Source of the DNA: Candidatus Rokuibacteriota bacterium
Lineage (GTDB): Bacteria; Methylomirabilota; Methylomirabilia; Rokubacteriales; CSP1-6
Direction of reading: 5' to 3'
DNA length: 64,000 nt
Assembly (NCBI GenBank): GCA_003220685.1
Contig: QHTE01000052.1
Coordinates: forward strand, 150,397-214,396
This document shows positions 16,953 to 26,688 of the stretch, piece after piece; the first letter of the stretch is position 1; each line of letters starts with the position of its first letter. The notes beneath the pieces were generated by a model that did no database searches, had not been told where the DNA came from, and saw only the letters and a list, made by a program, of their open reading frames with translations. The translations under genes and the position numbers were made by a program.

Positions 16953-17611
16953 GTGCGCTCCTCCTCGATTTTCTTTCGCATCGTCTCGAGCTCGCCCTCG
17001 AGGATGCGGATCCGCTCGACGAGCTGCTCGATCGCCTTGCTGACCGGGTCCGGCAGATCGGTCTGGTCGAGATCGATCCCGCCGGCGACCCGCTGGCCGT
17101 CGCGATATGTTACTCGGCCTGGAACGCCGACGACAACGGAGTTCGTGGGCACCTCGCGGACGACCACCGAGCCGGCGCCGATGCGGCTGCCGTCGCCGAT
17201 CTTGAAGCCCCCGATGATCTTCGCGCCGGCGCCGACGACGACGTTGTTGCCGAGGGTCGGGTGGCGCTTCTCGCGCTTGAGGCTGGTACCGCCGAGGGTC
17301 ACGCCCTGCAGCAGCGTGACGTTCTCACCGACCTCGGCGGTCTCGCCGATGACGACGCCCATGCCGTGATCGATGAAGAGCCCGGGCCCGAGCTTGGCCG
17401 CCGGATGGATCTCGATGCCGGTGAGGAATCGGCTCACGTGGGAGACGAATCGCGCCGGAACGGTCCAGCCGCGACGCCAGATCGCGTGCGCCAGGCGATG
17501 AAACGCCAGGGCGTGCACACCCGGGTAGCACAGCAGCACCTCGAGCGTCGAGCGCGCGGCCGGGTCCCGCTCCCGCACGGCCTGCACGTCGCGCCGGATC
17601 GCGGCGAACAC
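16949..17611 (-). CDS. cysE: Serine O-acetyltransferase
   Basis: Makes O-acetylserine, the direct precursor of cysteine, from serine and acetyl-CoA. The 220-residue protein has the N-terminal helical segment, then the left-handed beta-helix hexapeptide repeats, with [12 protein letters not shown], the catalytic [12 protein letters not shown] (Asp81, His82) and [11 protein letters not shown]. It is the shorter, Bacillus-like form with a C-terminal coiled-coil tail rich in Glu and Lys. It follows a cysteine desulfurase gene by about 30 bases, so cysteine synthesis and use may be coordinated. Confidence 0.93.
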   Translation of the reverse strand: MFAAIRRDVQAVRERDPAARSTLEVLLCYPGVHALAFHRLAHAIWRRGWTVPARFVSHVSRFLTGIEIHPAAKLGPGLFIDHGMGVVIGETAEVGENVTLLQGVTLGGTSLKREKRHPTLGNNVVVGAGAKIIGGFKIGDGSRIGAGSVVVREVPTNSVVVGVPGRVTYRDGQRVAGGIDLDQTDLPDPVSKAIEQLVERIRILEGELETMRKKIEEERT

Positions 17612-17643
17612 CGATCAGCCCCGCTCCAACCGCGATCGGCACC

Positions 17644-18801
17644 TCACGCGGCACCCACCGGCATGGCCTGACGAAGCTTGCGCACGAGAGGCTCGACGCA
17701 CTCGATCACATAGTCGATGTCCTCCGCGCTCGTCGAGCGGCCGAGCGAGCACCGGACAGCGCCCATCGCCCAGTCGAGTGCAACGCCCATCGCGACCAGG
17801 ACGTGCGAGGGCTCGACGTTACCGGAAGTACAGGCCGAGCCCGCCGACACGCCGACGCCCTTGAGGTCCAGACCGAGCACGATCGACTCGGACTCCACGT
17901 GGCGGAAGAGCAGGCTCGCCGTACCCGGAAGCCGGCGGACCGGGTGACCGGACAGCCGCACGTCGGGCACCCGTTCGCGAATGCCGTTCCAGAGCCGATC
18001 GCGCAGCGCGGTCAGCCGCTCGGCCTCGGCGGCCATGTCGCGGGCCCGCACTTCGACCGCCTTGCCGAGGCCGACAATGCCCGCCACGTTCTCGGTGCCC
18101 GCCCGGCGGCGCCGCTCGTGCTCGCCCCCGTGCTGGACCGCGACCATCTTGGTGCCCTTCCGGATGTACACGCCGGCGGCGCCCTTGGGACCGTAGATCT
18201 TGTGGGCCGAGAACGAGAGCACGTCGATGCCGAGCGCGTCGACGTCGAGCGGCAGCTTGCCGAAGGTCTGGACCGCGTCGACGTGGAAGGGCACTCCGTG
18301 CTCGCGCGCGACGCGGCCGATCGCCTCGATCGGCTGGAGTGTCCCGACCTCGCTGTTGGCGTGCATGATGCTGATCGCCAGGGTGTCTGGGCGAATCGCG
18401 CGCCGGACCTCGTCGGGGTCGACCATCCCGTGCTCGTCGACGCCCACGCAGGTCAGACCGAAGCCCTGCGTCTCAAGCGCGCGGCAGGCGCGCAGGACCG
18501 CGTGGTGCTCGACCTGCGTCGTGATGAGATGGCCCTTGCCCCGGGCCATCGCGAGGCCCTTCACCGCGAAGTTGTCGGACTCGGTCCCGCCGGAGGTGAA
18601 GACGATCTCCTGGCTGGAGACCTTCAGGAACTTCGCGACGCGCTCGCGCGCCAGGTCGAGGCCTTCGCGCGCTGCGCGGCCGAATCCGTGGATGCTCGAG
18701 GGATTGCCGTAGACCTCCGAGAAGTACGGCAGCATCTCGGCGAGCACCTCGGGATGGACGGGCGTCGACGCGTTGTGATCCAGATAGACTCGACGGCTCA
18801 T
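17644..18801 (-). CDS. Cysteine desulfurase (NifS/IscS type), intact
   Basis: PLP enzyme that removes sulfur from cysteine as a persulfide. The 385-residue protein starts RRVYLDHNASTPVHPEV; has the PLP-stacking His in QVEHHAVL, the Schiff-base Lys in SAHKIYGPKG near residue 200 and the persulfide Cys in SAGSACTSG near 324. All key residues are present, unlike the second homologue at 23607-24830. The ATG at 18801 was preferred over 18816 because a GGAG site lies 9 bases upstream. It is divergent from the DsrE-like trio, which could accept its sulfur. Confidence 0.93.
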   Translation of the reverse strand: MSRRVYLDHNASTPVHPEVLAEMLPYFSEVYGNPSSIHGFGRAAREGLDLARERVAKFLKVSSQEIVFTSGGTESDNFAVKGLAMARGKGHLITTQVEHHAVLRACRALETQGFGLTCVGVDEHGMVDPDEVRRAIRPDTLAISIMHANSEVGTLQPIEAIGRVAREHGVPFHVDAVQTFGKLPLDVDALGIDVLSFSAHKIYGPKGAAGVYIRKGTKMVAVQHGGEHERRRRAGTENVAGIVGLGKAVEVRARDMAAEAERLTALRDRLWNGIRERVPDVRLSGHPVRRLPGTASLLFRHVESESIVLGLDLKGVGVSAGSACTSGNVEPSHVLVAMGVALDWAMGAVRCSLGRSTSAEDIDYVIECVEPLVRKLRQAMPVGAA

Positions 18802-18843
18802 CGGCTTGCTCTCCATTTTTTACAATGCTACGCTCGATTCGCG

Positions 18844-19167
18844 ATGGATCTCGCGAAGAAGAAGCTCGGCGTGCTGCTCTCCACCGGACGCGAGCACCCC
18901 AATCTCGAGACGGCCGTGGGCCTCTCGAGCGCGGCGCTCGACCGCGGTGCGGATCTCTACCTGTACCTGATCGACGACGGCGTCACCGCGCTCGACGACG
19001 CGCGCGTCCGCGCCCTGTCCGAGCGGGGCGCGAAGCTGTTCGTGTGCGCGTACGGCTGCCAGAAGCGGCGCATCCCGCTGCGGGACGCGGACACCGTGAC
19101 GTACTGCGGCCTCGTCGTCCTGACGGACCTGATCAACGCCACCGACCGGTTCATCGCGCTCAACTGA
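18844..19167 (+). CDS. DsrE-family protein 1
   Basis: A 107-residue DsrE/TusD-fold protein. The start KKLGVLLSTGREHPNLETAVGLSSAAL and the DLYLYLIDDGVTAL strand-helix pattern are typical. Cysteines occur in CAYGCQKR near residue 73 and in TYCGLVV. It is the only one of the three neighbouring DsrE-fold genes with cysteines, so it would be the sulfur-carrying subunit if the three form a complex. Start ATG 18844 lies in a 40-base gap from the divergent desulfurase gene. Confidence 0.75.
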   Translation: MDLAKKKLGVLLSTGREHPNLETAVGLSSAALDRGADLYLYLIDDGVTALDDARVRALSERGAKLFVCAYGCQKRRIPLRDADTVTYCGLVVLTDLINATDRFIALN

Positions 19168-19171
19168 GTCC

Positions 19172-19528
19172 GTGTCCGCCACTCCACCGGTCATCGTCCT
19201 CATCTCGACGGACCCGCGCGCGTCCCACCGCGCGAACGAGGCGATGCGGATCGGCCTCGGCGTCGTCGCGGGCGAGAACGAGGTCACCTTCGTCTTGCTG
19301 GGCGCCGGCGTCCACCTGCTCGACGAGGATACCGACGAGCTCGTCGACGGCGACGACATCGCGAAGTTCCGCGCGAACCTCAAGGCGCTCGGTGTGCCGT
19401 TCCACGTCGACAAGGACGCGCTGCCGCGCGATCCCACCTGGAACGCCGACGGGCATCCCGTCATTCCGGTCACGCGCGAGGAGATCGCCGGCCTCGTCCA
19501 GCGTGGCCGCCGGTTCCTGGTGTTCTGA
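19172..19528 (+). CDS. DsrE/DsrF-like protein 2
   Basis: A 118-residue small alpha/beta protein starting from GTG four bases after the first DsrE-like gene. It reads VIVLISTDPRASHRANEAM, then a NEVTFVLLGAGVHLL strand, which resembles DsrE/DsrF. It contains no cysteine, so it cannot carry sulfur itself. Its stop and the next start overlap as TGATG. Probably a partner subunit of a TusBCD/DsrEFH-like complex; this is inference from fold pattern and order. Confidence 0.65.
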   Translation: MSATPPVIVLISTDPRASHRANEAMRIGLGVVAGENEVTFVLLGAGVHLLDEDTDELVDGDDIAKFRANLKALGVPFHVDKDALPRDPTWNADGHPVIPVTREEIAGLVQRGRRFLVF

Positions 19529-19752
19529 TGGCCGCGGTCCTCCACCTGCTCAAGGGCTCGGATACCGGGCTCGCACGTGCCGTGCTCGATCGCAGCCTGC
19601 GCGACGGCGACCGCGTCACGGTCGTGGTCCTGCCGGGCGGCGTCGCCTCGGGCTTGCCGGCGGGCGTCTCGGTCCGCCGCCTCGACGGCGATCTCTCGTA
19701 CGGCCAGCTCGTCGAGCTGATCTTCGCGGCCGACCAGGTCGTGAGCTGGTAG
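19528..19752 (+). CDS. DsrH/TusB-like protein 3
   Basis: A 74-residue protein starting AAVLHLLKGSDTGLARAVLDR and ending in a short helix-strand segment FAADQVVSW. The pattern and size fit the DsrH/TusB subunit of sulfur-relay complexes. It also has no cysteine, although TusB-type proteins normally have one near residue 20. It is translationally coupled to the gene before it and converges on iscX. Confidence 0.6.
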   Translation: MAAVLHLLKGSDTGLARAVLDRSLRDGDRVTVVVLPGGVASGLPAGVSVRRLDGDLSYGQLVELIFAADQVVSW

Positions 19753-19775
19753 GCGCGCGCCGCCGGCCGCCGGGA

Positions 19776-19979
19776 TCATCGGTTCCGGTACTCGTCGAGC
19801 CAGGCCATCTGGATCGCCTCGAGGATCTTCTCGTTGGACGCCTTGGGGTCGTCGGTGAAGCCCGGTAGATCGGTCACCCAGCGGTGCAGGTCGGTGAAGC
19901 GCACGCTCAACGGGTCGAGATCGGGATGACCCTCGCTCAGCGCAATCGCGATGTCCTCGGTGTCCCGCCACGTGATCAC
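19776..19979 (-). CDS. iscX: Fe-S assembly protein IscX
   Basis: A 67-residue acidic protein that binds IscS and iron and modulates Fe-S assembly. It shows the E. coli-like pattern DLDPLSVRFTDLHRWV, then DDPKASNEKILEAIQMAWLDE. It is the last gene of the isc operon, overlapping the fdx stop by 4 bases, the same position as in E. coli. Confidence 0.9.
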   Translation of the reverse strand: MITWRDTEDIAIALSEGHPDLDPLSVRFTDLHRWVTDLPGFTDDPKASNEKILEAIQMAWLDEYRNR

Positions 19980-20298
19980 TTGGGGATCTCCACCACGACA
20001 TGGCCACGCACGACCGCCTGACAGCCCAGACGCGAGTGGATGGTGAGGCCCTCCGCCGTGTCGAGGCGGTCTTCCTCGTCGGGCTGCATCTCCGAGAGGT
20101 TCTCCTCGCCTTCCTTCACGATGACGTGACAGGTCGTGCAGGCGCAGCTCCCCCCGCAGTTGTGCTCGAGGTCGATGTGGTTCGCCAGCGCGATGTCCAG
20201 CAGCGAGCCCGGCTTACCGTGGTCAGCCAGCGGGTACTTCTCGTCGTCGACCTCGACGGTGACGTTGAGCGGCAGAAAGGTCACCTTGTGAACCGCCA

Positions 20299-20299
<1 letters not shown>
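19976..20299 (-). CDS. fdx: Isc-type [2Fe-2S] ferredoxin
   Basis: A 107-residue adrenodoxin-type ferredoxin that supplies electrons for Fe-S assembly. Cluster ligands are Cys48-x5-Cys54-x2-Cys57 and Cys93; an extra cysteine lies at 52 between the first two. It overlaps hscA by one base and iscX by four. Confidence 0.92.
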
Positions 20300-22105
<1,806 letters not shown>

Positions 22106-22128
<23 letters not shown>

Positions 22129-22708
22129 GACCCTCCTCTGACTCTCCGAGCGCTTCGTCGATGTCGTCGATGACCGTTCTGAGGTATGCGCGGACCGCGA
22201 GCGCCTCCTTGAAGGCCGTCAGCGCTCCGGCGCGGTCGGCCGGTCCCGCCGCGTCCCATGCCTGGCTGAGGGGACCGCGCAGGCGGGCCTCTTCCTGCTC
22301 GTAGCGCGCGCGGAGGCGGTCGCGCTGGGCGGACAGCGTCCGCTTCGCGCCGGCGTCGAGCCCGACTGACTGACCAGCCGACTTGGCCTCCTGCAGCGCT
22401 TCCTGGATCTCGAACATCTCCTCGAGCAGCTCGGGCGGCGCCTTCGGCTTCACCGTCGCGCCCTCGCGCGTGTCGCGGCCCTCCTCGAGACGGACCAGGT
22501 ATTCGATCCGCGCCAGCGGATCGCGCAGCGCCCGGTATGCGGCGTTGAGGCGCGCGGAGGCTTCGAGGATCTCCGCCTGACGCTCGGGCGGTGCCGCCTG
22601 GTGGAAGTCGGGATGCCCCCGGCGCGAGAGCTCGTAGAACTTTCGCTGGAGTTCGGCCGTGTCGATGCCGAGCCGCCGTGGCAACCCGAAGACCTCGAAG
22701 TGATCCAT
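22106..22708 (-). CDS. hscB: Fe-S assembly J-protein HscB
   Basis: Co-chaperone that brings IscU to HscA. The 200-residue protein has a J-domain with the HPD motif at 32-34 (RGHPDFH), and a C-terminal helical IscU-binding domain (MFEIQEALQEAK near 97-108). The N-terminal zinc-binding cysteines of eukaryotic HSCB are absent, as in proteobacteria. ATG 22708 is set by AAAGGAG upstream. A terminator separates it from iscA. Confidence 0.92.
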
Positions 22709-22775
22709 CGGCTCCTTTCTAGGCGGCTCGGCCGGCGGGGCCCCAGCCTCGCGACGGCCTGCACCGCGCACTGCC

Positions 22776-22810
22776 TCTAAAAGCGAAACGGGCCCTCCGC
22801 GGGGCCCGTT
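22776..22810 (-). terminator. Rho-independent terminator or attenuator between iscA and hscB
   Basis: In minus-strand RNA, AACGGGCCC (22810-22802) pairs with GGGCCCGTT (22795-22787) around a 6-base loop, followed by TCGCTTTT. The U-rich tail supports intrinsic termination after iscA. Because hscB, hscA, fdx and iscX lie downstream, it probably reduces rather than abolishes their transcription, or they have their own promoter. Confidence 0.75.
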
Positions 22811-22830
22811 CCCTGTGGTCCGCGCCCCGG

Positions 22831-23160
22831 CTACGCCGAGAACGACGTGCCGCATCCACAGCTCGACTTCGCATTGGGGTTGACGAAGGTGAAGCCTCCC
22901 GTCAGCCCCTGCTGGACGTAGTCGAGCGTCGTGCCGTTCAGGTAGAGATAGCTCTTCTTGTCGACCACGACCTTGATCCCGTCGAGCTCGAATTCCTTGT
23001 CGTGGGGGCCGCGCTCGCTGTCGAACTCGAGGGAGTACGACATCCCCGAGCATCCACCGCCCTTCACGCCCATCCGCAGAAACACGGTCTCCGGCAGGTT
23101 CTGCGCCCGCTTGAGCTCCTTCACCTGCTTCGCCGCCGCTTCCGACAGTGCGACCGCCAT
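22831..23160 (-). CDS. iscA: A-type Fe-S carrier IscA/ErpA
   Basis: A 109-residue HesB-fold protein that carries Fe-S clusters. The three conserved cysteines are Cys37 (GGGCSGM) and Cys101, Cys103 (SSCGCG). Position between iscU and hscB is canonical for IscA. Separated from hscB by a terminator hairpin. Confidence 0.93.
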   Translation of the reverse strand: MAVALSEAAAKQVKELKRAQNLPETVFLRMGVKGGGCSGMSYSLEFDSERGPHDKEFELDGIKVVVDKKSYLYLNGTTLDYVQQGLTGGFTFVNPNAKSSCGCGTSFSA

Positions 23161-23181
23161 AGACGTTCTTCCTCCCGCTAC

Positions 23182-23592
23182 CTATTTGGACGACGCGGGA
23201 GCGACCGCCGATGCGTTCTTGTCCCGGTAGTCGGCCAGCGCCGCCTTGATCGCGTCCTCGGCCAGCACCGAGCAGTGGATCTTCACCGGCGGCAGCTTCA
23301 GCTCGTTGACGATGTCGGTGTTCTTGATCTTGGCCGCCTCGTCGACCGTCTTGCCCTTCAGCCACTCCGTGGCCAGGCTCGACGACGCGATCGCACTACC
23401 GCACCCGAACGTCTTGAACTTCGCGTCCTCGATGACGCCGGTGTCGAGGTTGACCTTGATCTGGAGCTTCATCACGTCGCCGCACTCCGGCGCGCCGACG
23501 AGCCCCGTCCCCACGCCCGGGGTGTCCTTCGTGAAGGATCCGACGTTGCGCGGGTTGTTGTAGTGGTCGACAACCTTGTCACTATAGGCCAT
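23182..23592 (-). CDS. iscU: Fe-S cluster scaffold IscU
   Basis: Scaffold on which clusters are built, 136 residues. Ligands Cys37 (PECGD), Cys64 (FGCGSA) and Cys107 next to His106 (KIHCS) are present, as is the HscA recognition motif LPPVK at 100-104. The conserved Asp39 is also present. It keeps every residue needed to accept sulfur, although the IscS-like protein next to it lacks its PLP lysine. Confidence 0.95.
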   Translation of the reverse strand: MAYSDKVVDHYNNPRNVGSFTKDTPGVGTGLVGAPECGDVMKLQIKVNLDTGVIEDAKFKTFGCGSAIASSSLATEWLKGKTVDEAAKIKNTDIVNELKLPPVKIHCSVLAEDAIKAALADYRDKNASAVAPASSK

Positions 23593-23606
23593 GGTCGAAA
23601 CCCCCC

Positions 23607-24830
<1,224 letters not shown>

Positions 24831-24867
24831 CTGGCTCTCTCCGTCTCGCGCGGGTGCGTGCCCTGCT

Positions 24868-25296
24868 TCACTTGATCGACAGGACCTCGGGCGCATTCTG
24901 GTTGCTCAGCTCGGCCAGGCTCATGGTGTCGAGCAGCCGGCTGATCGCCGTCTGCAGCTTCTGCACGGGCCGCTTGAGATTGCAGCGCGTCTCCTGCGGA
25001 CACCCGGCCTTGTCGAGGCAGCTCACGATGCTGATCGGCCCCTCGAGTGCCCGCACCACCTCACCGACCGAGATGTCGCCGGGGCGCCGGGTCAGGACGT
25101 ATCCGCCCTTGGGGCCGTTCTGGCTGACGATGAGCCTCCGCTTCGCGAGCCGCTGGAGGATCTTGGCGAGCAGCTCGGGCGGGATCCCGAACTCCTCCGC
25201 GATCCGCTTGGCGCTGACGGCCCCGAGGTCGTCGTGCGTGGCGATGTAGTGGATCGCCATCAGCCCGTAGTCGGCGCGCTTGGTAAAGCGGAGCAT
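24868..25296 (-). CDS. iscR: Rrf2-family Fe-S regulator IscR
   Basis: Senses Fe-S status and represses the isc operon. The 142-residue protein has the Rrf2 winged helix (FTKRADYGLMAIHYIA, then PPELLAKILQRLAKRRLIVS and GPKGGYVL) and three cluster cysteines, 93, 99 and 105. The fourth ligand in E. coli IscR, a His three residues after the last Cys, is Lys here. ATG 25296 matches the family start; open frame upstream covers the promoter. It heads the operon. Confidence 0.92.
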   Translation of the reverse strand: MLRFTKRADYGLMAIHYIATHDDLGAVSAKRIAEEFGIPPELLAKILQRLAKRRLIVSQNGPKGGYVLTRRPGDISVGEVVRALEGPISIVSCLDKAGCPQETRCNLKRPVQKLQTAISRLLDTMSLAELSNQNAPEVLSIK

Positions 25297-25350
25297 TCCT
25301 GTCTGGCCCTCGTGTCCTAGCGATCCCTGGTAATGGCCAAGGTTCCTATT

Positions 25351-25377
25351 GCCGACTCTTTTTATCGGCGACTCTTT
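25351..25377 (-). promoter_or_regulatory. Tandem repeats at the iscR transcription start, candidate IscR operator
   Basis: Two direct copies of an 11-base unit, GCCGACTCTTT at 25351-25361 and GGCGACTCTTT at 25367-25377 (plus-strand writing), 16 bases apart, lie just downstream of the iscR -10 hexamer. Their place at the start of transcription suits a repressor site, presumably for autoregulation. Confidence 0.5.
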
Positions 25378-25384
25378 CAGTCGC

Positions 25385-25412
25385 ATTCTACACCGGCATG
25401 GCCGGGGGTCAA
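25385..25412 (-). promoter_or_regulatory. Sigma-70 promoter of the isc operon
   Basis: Reading leftward, TTGACC (25412-25407) and TAGAAT (25390-25385) are separated by 16 bases. The spacer contains a small palindrome CCGGC-CAT-GCCGG. The distance to the iscR start is about 85 bases. Confidence 0.65.
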
Positions 25413-25445
25413 CTGGAAAGCCGCATAATGATAGGGAATCCCTCG

Positions 25446-25533
25446 CACCTAGCTAGCCGAGGGCGCCGGGCACTGAGGGCTCCAGAGCCCAGGAAGGCCC
25501 GCTGGGGCGCTGCCCTCGGTAAAAAGCTAGGTG
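25446..25533. other. Nested structured element upstream of the isc operon
   Basis: An outer perfect 9-bp stem (25446-25454 with 25525-25533), a second stem (25457-25467 with 25506-25519, one bulge), a short GGGC/GCCC stem (25468-25471 with 25497-25500) and a terminal hairpin GGGCTC-CA-GAGCCC (25477-25490) nest inside each other over 88 bases. It lies between galT and iscR and fits no RNA family I recognise. It could be a terminator, a small RNA, or a miniature inverted-repeat element. No target duplication or U-tract is visible. Confidence 0.5.
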
Positions 25534-25556
25534 TTGAAACTACTTACGGCCGAGGA

Positions 25557-26549
25557 CTAGCCCTGGTTGGTCCAGGCCTGGCGTAGCTCGGCGGCCGAGA
25601 CCTCGGGCCGGGTCTCGTTGACGAAGATGCCCCCGATTCGGTTGGCGTGCTCGGGCTCGGGGACGATCTCGATGTGCCAGTGATAGTCGTCCCGGATCGT
25701 GGCCCAGTCTCCTTGCAGGATCCGCGACCTCAAATTCGGCGCGGTGTGCAGCACCATCTCGTACCCGGGGTCACCGAATCCGCGAACGAGCGTGCGGAAG
25801 TAGTCGGAGAGCAGCCGAGCCAGGTCCCCGAGATTCTCGGGCTTGATCGCGTCCTCGAAGGAGCAACCGTGCTGCCGCGGGAGGATCCACGTCTCGAGCG
25901 GCACGCGCGGCGCGTAGGGCACGACCGCGGCGAACGCCGAGGTCAGCCGTACCACGCGCTCCTCGGCGCCGATCTCCTGGCGGAGGATGTCGCAGTAGAG
26001 GCAGCGCCGCTTGTACTGGTAGTACTCGCGCGCCTCCCGCAGCTCGCGTCGCGTCTCGTCGAAGACGATCGGGATCGCCGTGACCCGCGAGTACGGATGA
26101 TGGCCGGGCACGCCGGGCTTCTTGTGCCGACGAGAGACGAGGATGTCGCGGATCTGGCCGTCGCGCTTGAGATCGAGCAGCCGGTCGCGGTACATCCACA
26201 GCACCGCTTCCAGCGCGGCGGGTTCCATCGACGCGAGCGTGTCGTCGTGCCGCGGCGACTCGATCACGAGCTCGCTCGCGCCGCGCGGATTGATCATGTC
26301 GAACATCCCGACGCCCTCCCGGACCAGCTCCCACTCGATCCGGAAATATGCGTCGGGCTCCGGGACGACGCGGACGGTCCATCCCGGACTGTTGGCGGCC
26401 GAGCCCTCCGGCCGATAGGCGGCGATCTCCGGCCCGGTCAGGTGCTCGGCGCCCGGACAGTACGGGCAATCTGTCTGCCGCGCGGGCTTGGCCTTCGGGC
26501 GGATGAGGACCCAGTGTCCTCGCGTCGGGTCCTTCCTCAGCTCATCCAC
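25557..26549 (-). CDS. GalT-like nucleotidyltransferase with altered active site
   Basis: The 330-residue protein has the GalT fold: N-terminal zinc pair Cys28-x2-Cys31 (CPYCPG), PEPDAYF region, a second CxxC (CLYC near 184), and the C-terminal YHWHIEIVP. In galactose-1-phosphate uridylyltransferase the nucleophile is the second His of HPH-x-Q. Here the matching place reads HHPYSRV (151-155), so the nucleophile is Tyr153 and the Gln is missing. It is probably not a normal uridylyltransferase; a related phosphorylase or adenylyltransferase role, or a divergent nucleophile, is possible. It starts at GTG and stands alone upstream of the isc operon. Confidence 0.75.
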   Translation of the reverse strand: MDELRKDPTRGHWVLIRPKAKPARQTDCPYCPGAEHLTGPEIAAYRPEGSAANSPGWTVRVVPEPDAYFRIEWELVREGVGMFDMINPRGASELVIESPRHDDTLASMEPAALEAVLWMYRDRLLDLKRDGQIRDILVSRRHKKPGVPGHHPYSRVTAIPIVFDETRRELREAREYYQYKRRCLYCDILRQEIGAEERVVRLTSAFAAVVPYAPRVPLETWILPRQHGCSFEDAIKPENLGDLARLLSDYFRTLVRGFGDPGYEMVLHTAPNLRSRILQGDWATIRDDYHWHIEIVPEPEHANRIGGIFVNETRPEVSAAELRQAWTNQG

Positions 26550-26688
26550 GGGATCCCCCAGACTCGTCTGACCACGCGGTTATCATAGCGGTCGGTGAGG
26601 CACCCCTCCGCATACATTCGGGAGCGCGGCACCGACCGGCTCGAGGCGTGGCGAACGACGACGTAGGCGGCGGCGGCGGCGCGGCCGG

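Noticed and set aside
25446..25533. SRP RNA, tRNA-Sec or TPP riboswitch
   Set aside because: The conserved cores of these RNAs (GGAAGCAGCC-type loop, tRNA-Sec arms, CUGAUGAG-like thi box) are absent.
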